The notes: a model not told the origin generated them from the letters alone. A DNA stretch of 64,000 bases from Alsobacter soli (GCF_003004785.1 NZ_PVZS01000016.1:2731-66730); one strand, 5' to 3'; counted from the stretch's first letter, positions 52,725 to 63,629 are shown. Program-made: numbers and translations.

Positions 52725-53842
52725 TCAGGCTGCGGCGGCAAAGCGCCAAATCGACAGGCCTGCGATGTCCACGCGCGGCGCGCCCTTCGTGACCAGATCA
52801 GCGACCACCTCGCCCACCGCGGGCCCGAGTTGGAACCCGTGCTGGGAGAAGCCGAAGGCGTGCACGAGCCCGGGCGCGGTCGCGCTGGGGCCGAGGCACG
52901 GAATGTGGTCGGCCATGTCTCCCTCCACGCCAGCCCAGGCGCGCAGGACCTGCGCTTCGGCCAGCCGGGGCGCGGCCCGCACGGCCCGCGCGAGCACCGT
53001 CTGGCACACGGCCGCCAGGGGCCTCGCCCGTTCCTTGCCCATGTCGACGTCCGACTCGCCGCCGCCGATCACCACCGAGCCTTGGGCCGTCTGCCGAAGC
53101 GCCACCCCGCCTCCGCAGATCCCGATGGACCGGTCCATGAAGGCTGGCAGCGGCTCCGTCACCATGCAGTTCGGCGCGATCGGCTCCAGCGGCACGGGCT
53201 CGCCGAACTGCTCCGCAATGCGCGCGCCCCAGGCGCCGGCCGCATTGACCAGCCAGCGGGCGCGCGCTGCGCCCTGTTGCGTTTTCATCAAAAACCCGTC
53301 CCCGTCCCGCTCGATCGCGGTCACGCGGGTGAAGTCCCGCATGTCCGCCCCGAGCCGGCGCGCTGCCGCGGCAAAGGCGGGCGCGACCAGCCGCGGGTTG
53401 GCGTGGCCGTCATCGACGCAGAGCGAGGCTCCGACCACCTCCTCCCCGAGCCAGGGATGCAGCTCCCGAACGCGGTTGCGACCAATCAGCTCCAACTCGA
53501 GCCCATGCTCTCGGGCGCGCTCGGCATAACCCTCGAGGAAGACCATGTCGGCGTCGGAATAGGCGAGCTTGAGGTGTCCGGAGACCGTGAACTCGGCGTC
53601 TGTGCCGATCAGTTCAGGCAACCGGCTCCACAGCTCGCGCGAGCGGCGCGACAGCGGCATCTCGGCCAGGTCCCGCCCCTGGCTGCGCACGCCCCCGAAA
53701 TTGACGCCGCTCGCCCCGACCCCGAACGCGCCCTTCTCGAACACGACCACCGGGACGCCCCGCGCGGCCAGGTGAAACGCCGCGCAACACCCCGCGATTC
53801 CGCCGCCGATCACCGCGACTTCCGTTGCGGTCGCGCCGACGC

Positions 53843-53846
<4 letters not shown>
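52725..53846 (-). CDS. FAD-dependent DAO-family oxidoreductase, last gene of the Opp operon
   Basis: This 373-residue flavoprotein has the motif EVAVIGGGIAGCCAAFHL near the N-terminus, then VGASGVNFGGVRSQGRDLAEM. The end motif HAFGFSQHGFQLGPAVGEVVADL matches the similar enzyme encoded at 59271-60428, so the two are paralogous. It oxidises a secondary amine or D-amino acid, probably passing electrons to the partner FAD/BFD and [2Fe-2S] subunits or to quinone. It overlaps the upstream ATPase gene by four bases. Confidence 0.88.
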
Positions 53847-54816
<970 letters not shown>

Positions 54817-54820
<4 letters not shown>

Positions 54821-55812
54821 GCCCCGGCCCTCACCCAGCAGCGCACGCCGTGTTCCGGATCGCCGCCAAGCGGCGTCAGGGGCGGCCTCTCGGCGCATTT
54901 GGCGATGCGCAGCGGGCAGCGCGACTGGTAGCGGCAGCCGGCCGGCATGTCCGGCAGCGTCGGCACCTGCCCGGGGATCGGCGCGAGCTTGGAGGCGCGG
55001 TCCACCCGTGGCATCGCCGCCAGCAGCGCCTCGCTGTAGGGGTGGGTGGGCGCCTGAAAGAACGCCCGCATGGGCGCGCTCTCCACGACGTCGCCGCCGT
55101 ACATCACCATGACCCGGTCCGCCACCGAGGCGACCACGCCGAGATTGTGGGTGATCAACAGGACGGCCAGGCCCTCCTGCTTCTGCAGGTCGGCCAGTAG
55201 CGCCAGCACCTGGGCCTGGATGGTGACGTCGAGGGCCGTCGTCGGCTCATCCGCGATCAGCACCCGTGGCGAACAGGCCAGCGCCATGGCGATCATGACG
55301 CGCTGGCGCATGCCGCCGGAGAACTGATGCGGGTAGGCGTCAAGCCGATCCGCCGCGGACGGGATCCGCACCAGCTCCATGAGCTGGACCGCGCGTTTGC
55401 GCGCCGCGTCCTTGCTCATGCCGCGGTGCTGCATCAGGCCTTCCGCGATCTGGAAGCCGATGGGCAGCACCGGGTTCAGCGACGTCATCGGTTCCTGGAA
55501 GATCATGCCGATGCGGTCGCCGCGCATGGCCTCCCGCTTGGCCTCGGTGGCGGCCGTCATGTCGACGCCGTCCACCACGATGCGGCCCTTGGAGACGCGG
55601 CCCACCGCCCCGGGCAGCAGGCCCATGATCGACAGGGCCGTCAGGCTCTTGCCGCAGCCGGACTCGCCGACCAGCGCCAGCGTCTCGCGCTGCCGCACCG
55701 TGAAGGACACGTCCCGCACCGCGTCGAACCAGTGGCCCGCGATGCGGATGGAGGTGGTCAGGCCCTCGACCTGCAGGGCTTCGGAGGCGGCGGTGATTGG
55801 GGCGGCGCTCAT
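54817..55812 (-). CDS. OppD/DppD-type ABC ATPase
   Basis: This 331-residue ATPase has Walker [10 protein letters not shown], signature FSGGMRQRV (Phe in place of Leu), Walker B VLIADEP and H-loop THN (His-Asn). The C-terminal Cys extension is [15 protein letters not shown]. It overlaps the OppC-type gene upstream and the OppF-type gene downstream by four bases each. Confidence 0.94.
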
Positions 55813-56690
55813 TGCGGCGCCCTCGGGTCCGTGGCGTCGCGCAGGCCGTCACCGATGAGGTTGAGGGCGATCATCACGAGCAGGATCGCCAGACTGGGAA
55901 ACACGGAAAGCCACCATCCGTCGAGCAGGTTGTCGAAGCCTTCGCGGACGATGCCGCCCCAGGTCGCCGTGGGCGGCGGAACGCCGAGGCCGATGAAGGA
56001 CAGCGTGGCTTCGGTGCGGATGGCGGTCGCCAGCCACAGCGAGGCCATCACCACCACCTCGTCCATGATGTTGGGCAGCACGTGGAGGAACATGATGCGC
56101 AGGTCGCCGTAGCCCAGCGCCCGGCAGGCGTCGACGAAGTCGCGCTCCTTCATGGCGAGCGTGGAGCCGCGCGCCACGCGCACGAAGGCCGGCACGGCCG
56201 TGATCGCGATGGCGAGGATGAGGTTCTGCAGGTTGGGTCCCAGCACCGCGACGAGCATCAGGCCCATGATGAGCTGCGGGAAGCTGAGCAGCACATCGGT
56301 GGCCGCCGTGATCGCCTTGTCGACCTTGCCGCCGTAGTAGCCGGAGATGACGCCCACCACCGTGCCGAAGACGACGCCCGCCATGGTGGCGACGAACCCA
56401 ACGAACAGCGAGATCCGCGCGCCCCAGATGACGCGGGACAGCACGTCGCGTCCGAAGGCGTCCGTGCCGAACCAGTGGTCCGCCGTCGGCCCGACCAGGT
56501 TGAGCAGGACATCCTGCGCGTCCGGGTCGTAGGGCGCGACCTGCGGGGCGAAGGCCGCCACAAGGATCATGCCGATGACGAGCAGCAGGCCAACGACGAG
56601 CCCGCCGGAACGGGTCGCCCGCCGCCAGGCGGAGGGAGCGGCCAGGGAAACCTTGGCGGGCGCGGGGGCGGGTGCGGCGGCGTCGCTCAT
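55809..56690 (-). CDS. OppC/DppC-type ABC permease
   Basis: This 293-residue permease has an Ala/Pro-rich N-terminal tail, then a segment near residues 30-50, and the DppC motif HWFGTDAFGRDVLSRVIWGAR. The ATPase contact loop is DFVDACRALGYGDLRIMFLHVLP. The start ATG (56690) overlaps the OppB-type stop as ATGA. Confidence 0.94.
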   Translation of the reverse strand: MSDAAAPAPAPAKVSLAAPSAWRRATRSGGLVVGLLLVIGMILVAAFAPQVAPYDPDAQDVLLNLVGPTADHWFGTDAFGRDVLSRVIWGARISLFVGFVATMAGVVFGTVVGVISGYYGGKVDKAITAATDVLLSFPQLIMGLMLVAVLGPNLQNLILAIAITAVPAFVRVARGSTLAMKERDFVDACRALGYGDLRIMFLHVLPNIMDEVVVMASLWLATAIRTEATLSFIGLGVPPPTATWGGIVREGFDNLLDGWWLSVFPSLAILLVMIALNLIGDGLRDATDPRAPQ

Positions 56691-57628
56691 TGCGTCTTCA
56701 CCCGCGGGTCGACGAGGCCATAAGTGAGGTCGGTCAGGATGTTGGCCACCACGATGGCGAAGGCGGACACCACCATGAGCCCCTGCAGCAGCGCGTAGTC
56801 GCGCTGGTTCAGGGCCGTCACGATGAGCTTGCCCAGCCCTGGCCGGTTGAACACGATTTCCGTCACCACAGCGTTGCCGATCAGCACGCCGAGATAGAGG
56901 CCGATCACGGTGACGATGGGGATGAGCACGTTGCGCAGCGCGTGGCGCCACACGATGAGCCGCTGCGGCAGGCCCTTGGCCCGGGCCGTGCGGATGTAGT
57001 CTTCGCCCAGCGCCTTCAGCATGCCCGAGCGCGTCACGCGCGTCACATAGGCGACCATGATCAGCCCGAGGTTGAACGCCGGCAGCACCAGCGCCCTCAG
57101 GCGCTCCACTGGGTCGGTGGCGTTCGCCGTGGAGATCACCGGGAACCAGCGCAGCTGCACCGCAAAGGCGATCAGCAGCAGGATGCCGGACACGAAAGCC
57201 GGGAAAGAGAGGCCCGCCAGGGAGAACAGTCGAGCGAACCAGTCGGCGAAGCCGTCGCGCTTCCGCGCGGCTAGGACGCCGAGCGGCACCCCCATGGCGA
57301 CGCCGATGATGAGCGCCGCCACCGTGAGTTCGATGGTGAAGGGCAACACGGCCCAGACGTCGTCGACGATGGGCCGGTTGGTCACGAGGGAGCGGCCCAG
57401 GTCCCCATGGAGGATCTGGACCATGAAGTCCCAGTACTGGGACCAGAGCGGCTGGTCGAGGCCCAGCCGTTGCCGGAGCGCCTCGCGCGCCGCCGGGGTC
57501 GCTTGGTCGCCAAGGATCACGATGGTGGGATCGCCAGGGACGATCCGCACCAGGACGAAGACCAGGGTCAGCACCGCCCAGAGCGTGGGAATAGCCAGGG
57601 CGAGCCGCTTGGCGACGAAGCGCAGCAT
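56687..57628 (-). CDS. OppB/DppB-type ABC permease
   Basis: This 313-residue permease has an N-terminal segment (about 9-29), a long periplasmic loop with a PGDP motif, and five further segments. The loop DYIRTARAKGLPQRL is characteristic. The start lies four bases after the binding-protein stop. Together with the other Opp genes it forms an importer probably for opines, peptides or N-modified amino acids. Confidence 0.94.
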   Translation of the reverse strand: MLRFVAKRLALAIPTLWAVLTLVFVLVRIVPGDPTIVILGDQATPAAREALRQRLGLDQPLWSQYWDFMVQILHGDLGRSLVTNRPIVDDVWAVLPFTIELTVAALIIGVAMGVPLGVLAARKRDGFADWFARLFSLAGLSFPAFVSGILLLIAFAVQLRWFPVISTANATDPVERLRALVLPAFNLGLIMVAYVTRVTRSGMLKALGEDYIRTARAKGLPQRLIVWRHALRNVLIPIVTVIGLYLGVLIGNAVVTEIVFNRPGLGKLIVTALNQRDYALLQGLMVVSAFAIVVANILTDLTYGLVDPRVKTQ

Positions 57629-57632
57629 GGAG

Positions 57633-59171
57633 TTACTTCTTGGTGGTGTTCTCGGTGATCACCGGGCCCAGGTGGATCGCGTCCTTCAGGTCATAGCCGA
57701 AGTCCACGTTGGTCTTGTGGGCCCAGACCTGCAGCTGCTCGAACAGCGGAACCGCGCAGACCTCCTCCACGATCTTCTTCTGCGCCGTCGCCCACAGCTC
57801 CTTCTGCTTGGCGAGGTCGGGCTCGCTGCGGGCCGCGGCGATCTCCTTGTCGGCCACGGCGCAGTGCGAGAAGTTCGTCACCGCCGTGGGCGTGCCCACG
57901 GTCGACTTCGAGTCGAAGAACTGCGTCAGGTAGACGTCCGCCACCGGGAAGCGCGCGGCCGAGTAGTAGGTGACGCCGCTGAGGTCCTTGCGGATGTTCG
58001 CGTGGTAGGTCTGGTGGTCCACCACCTCCAGCTGCAGGTCGATGCCGACCTGCTTCAGCTGGCTCTGCACGATCTGCATGGAGTTCAGCATGGTCGGCAG
58101 GCTGGTCTGGACGGACTTCAGCTGTAGGCCCTTCTCGAAGCCGGCCTCCTTCAGGAGCGCCTTGGCCTTCGCGACGTCGTGCGGGTAGAGCGGCGCGTTG
58201 CTGGTGCCCAGATAGCCGTTCGGCACCACCGAGACCGGCGGCTCCGCGACGTTCTCGCCCTTGAACTGCACCATCTGCGGCCGGTTGATCGCGTAGGCGA
58301 TCGCCTGCCGGACGCGCTTGTCGTCCAGCGGCTTCATGGCCATGTTCAGGTGGATGAGCGACAGCTCCGCCGGGCGCAGAACGTCGACCACGACGTCCTT
58401 CTCCTTCTTGAAGCGCTCGGCCCACTTCTGGTCCTGCCGGCCATACACGACGTCGAGCTCGCCGGACGTGAAGGCCAGGTCGCGCGCGGAATCAGCCGGG
58501 ATGAAGCGGTAGACGATCTTCTCGAGCTTGGGCGCGCCGCGGAAATAGCTCTTGTTGGCGACCAGGGTCAGGCTCTCATTGGGCTTGTACTCCTGGAAGG
58601 CGAACGGCCCGGTGCCAACCGGCTTGAGGCGGAAGTCGGCCCCGAGCGCCTCCACCGCCTTCTTCGAGACTATGTTGCCGCCATGGTAGTTGGTCACGAG
58701 CCCCAGCAGCGACGGGATCGCCTGCTTCAGCTTGATGCGGACTGTGTACGGATCGACGGCCTCGATGCTGTCGATCGCCGCGTAGTCGGCCGCGAAGGAC
58801 GAGCTCTTCGAGTCCGCGGCGCGCTTGAGGGAGAAGACGACGTCGTCGGCTGTCATCTCGCCGTAGTCGCCGTGGAACTTCACGCCCTTGCGCAGGTGGA
58901 AGGTCCAGGTGAGCTTGTCGGGCGAAGATTCCCAGCTCTCGGCCAGGTCCGGCTCAAGCGTCTCGAGGCTGGCGGAGCCGGGCTTGAAGCGCACGAGGCC
59001 GTTGAAGATCCACGACACGACCGGCTTGTCCTGCGTCGAGGTGGCGCGATGGGGATCGAGCTGGCCGACATCGGCCGCCGCCATGCCGACATTGAGCGTC
59101 TGCGCGTAGGCGCCAGGCGCGGTGGTGGCGAGCAGCAGCGCGGCCGCTGCGGCCAACAGGTGCATCTTCAT
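57633..59171 (-). CDS. ABC substrate-binding protein, family 5
   Basis: This 512-residue periplasmic protein (SBP_bac_5) has a signal peptide (about residues 1-24, ending GAYAQT). Landmarks are DVGQLDPHRATS, LRKGVKFHGDYGEMTADDVVFSLKRA and AIAYAINRPQMVQFKG. The ATG at 59171 has GAGGGG about eight bases upstream; a GTG at 59177 is closer than usual to it. It lies downstream of the SDR/[2Fe-2S]/FAD/DAO genes and begins the transport part of the same long operon. Confidence 0.92.
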   Translation of the reverse strand: MKMHLLAAAAALLLATTAPGAYAQTLNVGMAAADVGQLDPHRATSTQDKPVVSWIFNGLVRFKPGSASLETLEPDLAESWESSPDKLTWTFHLRKGVKFHGDYGEMTADDVVFSLKRAADSKSSSFAADYAAIDSIEAVDPYTVRIKLKQAIPSLLGLVTNYHGGNIVSKKAVEALGADFRLKPVGTGPFAFQEYKPNESLTLVANKSYFRGAPKLEKIVYRFIPADSARDLAFTSGELDVVYGRQDQKWAERFKKEKDVVVDVLRPAELSLIHLNMAMKPLDDKRVRQAIAYAINRPQMVQFKGENVAEPPVSVVPNGYLGTSNAPLYPHDVAKAKALLKEAGFEKGLQLKSVQTSLPTMLNSMQIVQSQLKQVGIDLQLEVVDHQTYHANIRKDLSGVTYYSAARFPVADVYLTQFFDSKSTVGTPTAVTNFSHCAVADKEIAAARSEPDLAKQKELWATAQKKIVEEVCAVPLFEQLQVWAHKTNVDFGYDLKDAIHLGPVITENTTKK

Positions 59172-59197
59172 TGACACTTCCCCTCTGGTTGTCGCGT

Positions 59198-59215
59198 CGC
59201 CGGGTCGAGCCGGCG
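59198..59215. promoter_or_regulatory. Hairpin in the gap before the binding-protein gene
   Basis: CGCCGG-GTCGAG-CCGGCG is a perfect 6-bp stem in the 99-base gap between the DAO gene and the binding-protein gene. It could be a processing or attenuation structure that lets transporter and catabolic genes differ in level. Confidence 0.3.
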
Positions 59216-59270
59216 CCGCGTGTTGGACAGGATCGTACGCGCGTTGATGGCGCGCCGACTAGCCTGCAAT

Positions 59271-60428
59271 TCAATGCTCGGTGTGCGTAAGCTCCGCAGT
59301 TTGGGCGGCGAAGCCTTCGGCTGCGAAGCGTTCTATGGCGAACGGCTCGATCGGCGTGGGCGTCCGCCCCTGCGTGACCAGCTCGGCGATGATCTCGCCC
59401 ATCACCGGCCCGAGCTGGAAGCCGTGCCCCGAAAACCCGAAGGCGTGCACCAGCTGCGGGGTGGTGGACGAGTGGCCAATCACCGGGATCCGGTCCGGCG
59501 TTTGACCGTCGATTCCCGTCCAGGAGCGGATCACCTGCGCGCTGGTGAGGGCCGGAACGAGATCGAGCGTGCGCTGCATCCCCCCTAGCGACTGGTCCGT
59601 GAGCGGCCGGGACCGGGCGATCTCCGCGTCGCCCCAGCCGCGTCCTCCGCCGAAGATCACGTTGCCGCGCCCGGTCTGGCGCAGGTAGACGTCGCCGCCG
59701 CACACGCCGATGGAGCGGCTGACGAAGTAGGGCAGCGGCTCCGTCACCAGCATGTTGGGCATCAGCGGCTCGACCGGCGCGTGCTCGCCGAACCACGACG
59801 CCAGCGTCCCGCCGAACACGCCGGCGCTGTTCACCAGCCAGGCGCTCTCCACCGTGAGGTCACCGGCCTCCACAGCGAACCCGCGCTCGGTGCGCCGGGC
59901 AGCCGTGACCCGCCGGTGCTCGCGCACCTCGGCGCCGAGTCGACGCGCCAGCCGGGCGAAGGCGGGGCCGACGACACGCGGGTTGGCCTGCCCGTCTTCC
60001 GGTGACAGCGAGGCGCCCACGACCTTGTCGCCGAGCCACGGGATCTCGCTGCGCACGCGATTGGCGCCGAGCATCTGCAGCTCCAGCCCGTACTCCCGGG
60101 CGTCGCGGGCATACTGCTCCAGCTCCGCCATGTCCGCCTCGGAGCGGGCGAGCTTGATGTGGCCGGAGACGTCGAACTCGAGGTCCTGCTCCAGGGTCGC
60201 GGCCAGCGTGTCCCAGATGCGCCGGGAGCGGCGCGCGAGTGGAAGCTCATGGAGATTGCGGCCCTGCTGGCGCACGCCCCCGAAATTGACGCCGCTCGCC
60301 CCTGCGCCGCATGCTCCCCGGTCGAGAACGGCCACTGTCATGCCGGCCTTGCGCAAGGCCACCGCGGCCGCGCAGCCCGCGATGCCGCCGCCGACGACGC
60401 AGGCGTCGACCGCCAGCTTCTCGCTCAT
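59271..60428 (-). CDS. HcnC/OoxB-like DAO-family FAD oxidoreductase subunit
   Basis: This 385-residue flavoprotein has the FAD motif ACVVGGGIAGCAAAVAL, then GASGVNFGGVRQQGRNLHEL. The closing motif is HAFGFSGHGFQLGPVMGEI. It is the catalytic DAO subunit of an HcnABC/opine-oxidase/D-hydroxyproline-dehydrogenase-type complex with the two genes just upstream. It overlaps the FAD/BFD gene by ATGA. A paralogue lies at 52725-53846 at the other end of the same operon. Confidence 0.88.
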   Translation of the reverse strand: MSEKLAVDACVVGGGIAGCAAAVALRKAGMTVAVLDRGACGAGASGVNFGGVRQQGRNLHELPLARRSRRIWDTLAATLEQDLEFDVSGHIKLARSEADMAELEQYARDAREYGLELQMLGANRVRSEIPWLGDKVVGASLSPEDGQANPRVVGPAFARLARRLGAEVREHRRVTAARRTERGFAVEAGDLTVESAWLVNSAGVFGGTLASWFGEHAPVEPLMPNMLVTEPLPYFVSRSIGVCGGDVYLRQTGRGNVIFGGGRGWGDAEIARSRPLTDQSLGGMQRTLDLVPALTSAQVIRSWTGIDGQTPDRIPVIGHSSTTPQLVHAFGFSGHGFQLGPVMGEIIAELVTQGRTPTPIEPFAIERFAAEGFAAQTAELTHTEH

Positions 60429-61789
60429 GCTGCGCCTCCCGCCACCGGGATAGGCTTCACGGGCGGCTGCCCGCGCAGCCGGCCTGCTTCTGAGACCGGG
60501 CAGCCCCGCTCCAGCGCGACGAGTTCGGCGGCAGCATGGCCGCAAACCCGGCCCTGGCACCGGCCCATGCCGATGCGCGTGAAGGCCTTCACGCGGTTGA
60601 CCTCCGTCGCTCCCTTCTCGCGCACCGCGTCGCGCAGCGCGCCGGCGGTCACGCCCTCGCAGCGGCACAGGATCTCGTCGTCCGCGATGCTCGCCACCAG
60701 GTGATCGGGATACGGATAAGCCGCTTCCAGAGCGTCGCGGAACCGCGCCTGCCGGGCGAGCGCCGCGTCAAGGCGTGCGACCTCGCTGGCGTCCACAGCG
60801 CGTCCGATGTCCTCCAGCACCGCGAGGGCGGCGCGCCGGCCCTGAAGTTCCGCGACGTCGGCGCCGCCGATGCCCGCCCCATCCCCGGCCAGGTACACCT
60901 CGGGACGGCTCGAACGGCCGGCCGTTGTCCGTTCCGGCGCCCACTGGCGCGTGACAGGATCGAAAGCGAAGCGGCACCCGGCGAGGTCGGCCAGCTGGCT
61001 CTCGCTGCGCAGTCCGAAGGAGGCCCCGACCGCATCGCAGGCGACGCGGTGTTCGCGGCCATCCGCCCCGGTCCAGACCAGCGCTTCCACCCGGCCGTCG
61101 CCTTCCACGCGAAGCTTGCGCACGCCGCTGGCCCGCGTGCCGCCGCGCAGCGCGTTGCGGGCCGTGTAGTAGAGACCCTTGGCGAAGGTGGCGGGCTGCG
61201 CCAGGAGCCCTGCGGCTTGCCGTGCCCTCGCGGAAAACGGCGTCACGTCCAGAACGGCGACGACCTCGGCGCCCGCCTTGGCGTATTGGTGCGCGATCAG
61301 CGGCAGCAGAGGCCCTGCCCCGACGAAAGCGACGCGCCGGCCGATGGAGACGCCCTGCGCCTTCAGGGCGATCTGCGCGCCGCCGAGAGTGAAGACGCCC
61401 GGCAAGGTCCAGCCCGGAAAGGGTATGACCCTGTCCATCGCCCCTGTCGCGAGGACCAGCCGATCAAAGGCCTGCTCGCCATAGCCGCCGTCGGTCAGGG
61501 TGTCGAGCCGTTGCTCGTAAACGTTCCAGACGAGGGTTCGCGGCCGATAAACCACCCGCTCTCCCAAATCTGAGAGGACGGCGTGGACCGACTTCGCCTT
61601 CCCAGCCTCGAATCCATACAGGTCCTCGCCGGGCCGCTCTGCGCCCGGCGGCGGTTGTCGATAGATCTGCCCGCCCGCGCGCTGCGCCTCGTCGAACACG
61701 ATGGGCCGCAGCCCAGCTTGGGCCAGCGCTTCCGCGGCGCGCACGCCGGCGGGGCCTGCCCCCACGATCGCGACGACCGGGTCAGACAC
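60425..61789 (-). CDS. HcnB/OoxA-like FAD oxidoreductase with BFD-like [2Fe-2S] domain, GTG start
   Basis: This 454-residue protein has FAD motif VAIVGAGPAGVRAAEAL at the N-terminus, RAGGQIYRQPP, a second nucleotide site GRRVAFVGAGPLLPLIA, and a C-terminal cluster with LCRCEGVT and GMGRCQGRVCG. It takes electrons from the DAO subunit in characterised relatives. The GTG at 61789 has GGAGG five bases upstream; an ATG at 61801 lacks one. It overlaps the [2Fe-2S] subunit gene. Confidence 0.9.
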   Translation of the reverse strand: MSDPVVAIVGAGPAGVRAAEALAQAGLRPIVFDEAQRAGGQIYRQPPPGAERPGEDLYGFEAGKAKSVHAVLSDLGERVVYRPRTLVWNVYEQRLDTLTDGGYGEQAFDRLVLATGAMDRVIPFPGWTLPGVFTLGGAQIALKAQGVSIGRRVAFVGAGPLLPLIAHQYAKAGAEVVAVLDVTPFSARARQAAGLLAQPATFAKGLYYTARNALRGGTRASGVRKLRVEGDGRVEALVWTGADGREHRVACDAVGASFGLRSESQLADLAGCRFAFDPVTRQWAPERTTAGRSSRPEVYLAGDGAGIGGADVAELQGRRAALAVLEDIGRAVDASEVARLDAALARQARFRDALEAAYPYPDHLVASIADDEILCRCEGVTAGALRDAVREKGATEVNRVKAFTRIGMGRCQGRVCGHAAAELVALERGCPVSEAGRLRGQPPVKPIPVAGGAA

Positions 61790-62090
61790 GCGCGCCTCCA
61801 TCGATCACCACCGCCATCCCGTTCTCGACCGGCGTGGTGCAAGCGCGCACGCGCCGCCCATCGGCCAGGTTCACCCAGCAGTCCTGGCACGCGGCCATGA
61901 AGCAGAACCCGGCCCTGTGCGCGTCGGCGAACTCGAAGGGTCGCAGCGCCGGGCGGTTCAGCAGGATGGCGGTCATCAGCAGGTCGCCGGGCTGGGCGAC
62001 CGCCGGGACTCCATCGATGGTGAAGGGGATCGTCGGACCCGAGCGGTCGACCAAGCGGTGAAACAGCGGCGCGTTGGGGGCGGCGGTCAT
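61782..62090 (-). CDS. HcnA-like [2Fe-2S] ferredoxin subunit
   Basis: This 102-residue protein has a Fer2_4-type cluster site, Cys63, Cys68, Cys71 and Cys84 (GFCFMAACQDCWVN and VRAC). It is the small iron-sulfur subunit that joins the FAD and DAO subunits in opine oxidase, HcnABC and D-hydroxyproline dehydrogenase. The start ATG shares one base with the SDR stop (TGATG). The upstream frame is a shadow of the SDR gene. Confidence 0.92.
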   Translation of the reverse strand: MTAAPNAPLFHRLVDRSGPTIPFTIDGVPAVAQPGDLLMTAILLNRPALRPFEFADAHRAGFCFMAACQDCWVNLADGRRVRACTTPVENGMAVVIDGGARV

Positions 62091-62776
62091 CAGATCATGT
62101 GCTCGTAGCGGCAGTTCACGAGGAGTTCGGCGATGGAGGCGGAATTCGGAAGCTGAACGACCAGGGCCACGATCCGGGCTAGGTCCTCCGGACGGGTCAT
62201 CGCCTCGTGCGGCACGTCGGTCACGTGAGAGACCAGGTCCGTGTCCACGAATCCCGGACATAGCGCCGTCGCACGAATCCCATGCTCCCATCCGAGCCGG
62301 CGGACGGCATGCGTCAGGGCGACCACCGCGTGCTTGGACATCTGGTAGCCGACGTTGAGGCCCATCACGCGCTTGCCGGAGAGCGAGGCGACGTTGACCA
62401 CGCGTCCCTGGCCGGCAGCCTTGAGATGCGGCAGCGCCGCCTGGATTACCCGAAACGGGCCTTTCACGTTCACGTCGAACAGGAGGTCCATCGCCTCGTC
62501 TGTCCCGTCCTCCAGGCCGACGAAAGGCGCAATCCCAGCATTGTTGACCAGTACGTCCAGGCGACCGAAGCGCGCCACCGTGGTCTCTACCCAGGCCCGC
62601 GCCGACTTGCCATCGGTGGCGTCATAAGGGTGCGCAAACGCGTCCGGAGCCAGATCGGGCGGAATCGCCTGCGGCCGGCGCACGCCGAGCGACAGGGCGA
62701 AACCCGCCCGGCCCAATTCGCGGGCCACGGCGAGGCCTATGCCTCGGTTCGCACCTGACACCATTGCTACGCGCAT
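62090..62776 (-). CDS. Short-chain dehydrogenase/reductase
   Basis: This 228-residue SDR has the cofactor motif VSGANRGIGLAVA near residue 6, NNAG (85-88) and the catalytic Ser plus YxxxK in VGYQMSKHAV. The preceding GASGA-type residues leave NAD(H) or NADP(H) undecided. It is the first gene of the long catabolic operon, divergent from iclR. It may act on the keto or hydroxy acid made by the flavoenzymes. Confidence 0.9.
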   Translation of the reverse strand: MRVAMVSGANRGIGLAVARELGRAGFALSLGVRRPQAIPPDLAPDAFAHPYDATDGKSARAWVETTVARFGRLDVLVNNAGIAPFVGLEDGTDEAMDLLFDVNVKGPFRVIQAALPHLKAAGQGRVVNVASLSGKRVMGLNVGYQMSKHAVVALTHAVRRLGWEHGIRATALCPGFVDTDLVSHVTDVPHEAMTRPEDLARIVALVVQLPNSASIAELLVNCRYEHMI

Positions 62777-62834
62777 GGTCGCCCTCTCCTGTCATGGCGA
62801 AGCTCACCAGTCCTAAGCGCCCGCGTCAATCCTA

Positions 62835-62880
62835 TTCCGATAATCGCACTTCTCGTGGCTGGAAATTCCAATTATCGTAA
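62835..62880. promoter_or_regulatory. IclR-type operator region between sdr operon and iclR
   Basis: Two inverted half-sites, TTCCGATAAT (62835-62844) and ATTATCGTAA (62871-62880), match at nine of ten bases as reverse complements. Next to the second lies TGGAAATTCCA (62860-62870), with 5-bp arms, similar to the TGGAAAT...ATTTCCA core of IclR sites. The region ends five bases before the iclR start, so it probably controls both directions. Confidence 0.5.
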
Positions 62881-62885
62881 CCGGC

Positions 62886-63629
62886 ATGGCTACGAAGTCG
62901 TCCTCCACCAATGCGGAACGCGCAGCCGACATCCTTGTCGTGCTGGGAGTAGCGCCGGATGAGGGGTTGTCGCTCAGCGAAATCGCCGCCCGGGTCGGGG
63001 GCGCCAAGCCGGCCGCCCACCGCACGCTGGTCGCCCTCGGGTCCCGTGGCCTCGTCCAGCCAGGGACCCGCAAAGGCTTCTACCGCTTGGGACCGGCTCT
63101 TTATGCGCTGGCCCGATCCGGCAACACGGCCGCCGCAGTCGCGCGATGGAAGCCCGCGCTGGTTGGCGTTGCGGCGCGTACCGGGCATTCGACATACCTG
63201 CTCGCCCGGGCCGGTCTGGACGCGGTGTGCCTGGACGTCGAGACTGGTCCCGGCCCTATCCAGACATTGACGAGCGGCGTCGGGGGCCGCGTCCCCCTGG
63301 GCCTTGGGCCTGGAAGCCTCGCGATCCTCTCGGTCTTGCCGCCATCCCTGCAGGACACGCTCCTTGCCGCCAACGCCGAGCGTTTCCGCCAGGACGGCCG
63401 CATCTCCGCGGACGGGGTCCGCATGGCGCTGGCGCGCATGGCCAAAACAGGGATCGCCATCGATGAAGGCGCGCTGATCCCCGGGGTTGCGGGATTGGCG
63501 ACAGGGATCGTGGATCCGCTGCTTGGTCCGGTGGCGATTTCCCAGGCTCTTCCCGCCGCATCCCTCACGGCCGAGACGCAAGAAAGCTTCCGCCTGGCCG
63601 TAGCGGATCTATCGCCAGCTTCGCCCTAG
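62886..63629 (+). CDS. IclR-family transcriptional regulator
   Basis: This 247-residue regulator has an N-terminal winged helix (NAERAADILVVLG through AAHRTLVALGSRG) and a C-terminal IclR effector domain (about 75-245). No clear ribosome site precedes the ATG, so a leaderless start is possible. It is divergent from the SDR/[2Fe-2S]/FAD/DAO/Opp operon and likely represses it until an opine- or amine-type inducer appears. It shares a CTAG stop with the convergent AraC gene. Confidence 0.92.
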   Translation: MATKSSSTNAERAADILVVLGVAPDEGLSLSEIAARVGGAKPAAHRTLVALGSRGLVQPGTRKGFYRLGPALYALARSGNTAAAVARWKPALVGVAARTGHSTYLLARAGLDAVCLDVETGPGPIQTLTSGVGGRVPLGLGPGSLAILSVLPPSLQDTLLAANAERFRQDGRISADGVRMALARMAKTGIAIDEGALIPGVAGLATGIVDPLLGPVAISQALPAASLTAETQESFRLAVADLSPASP

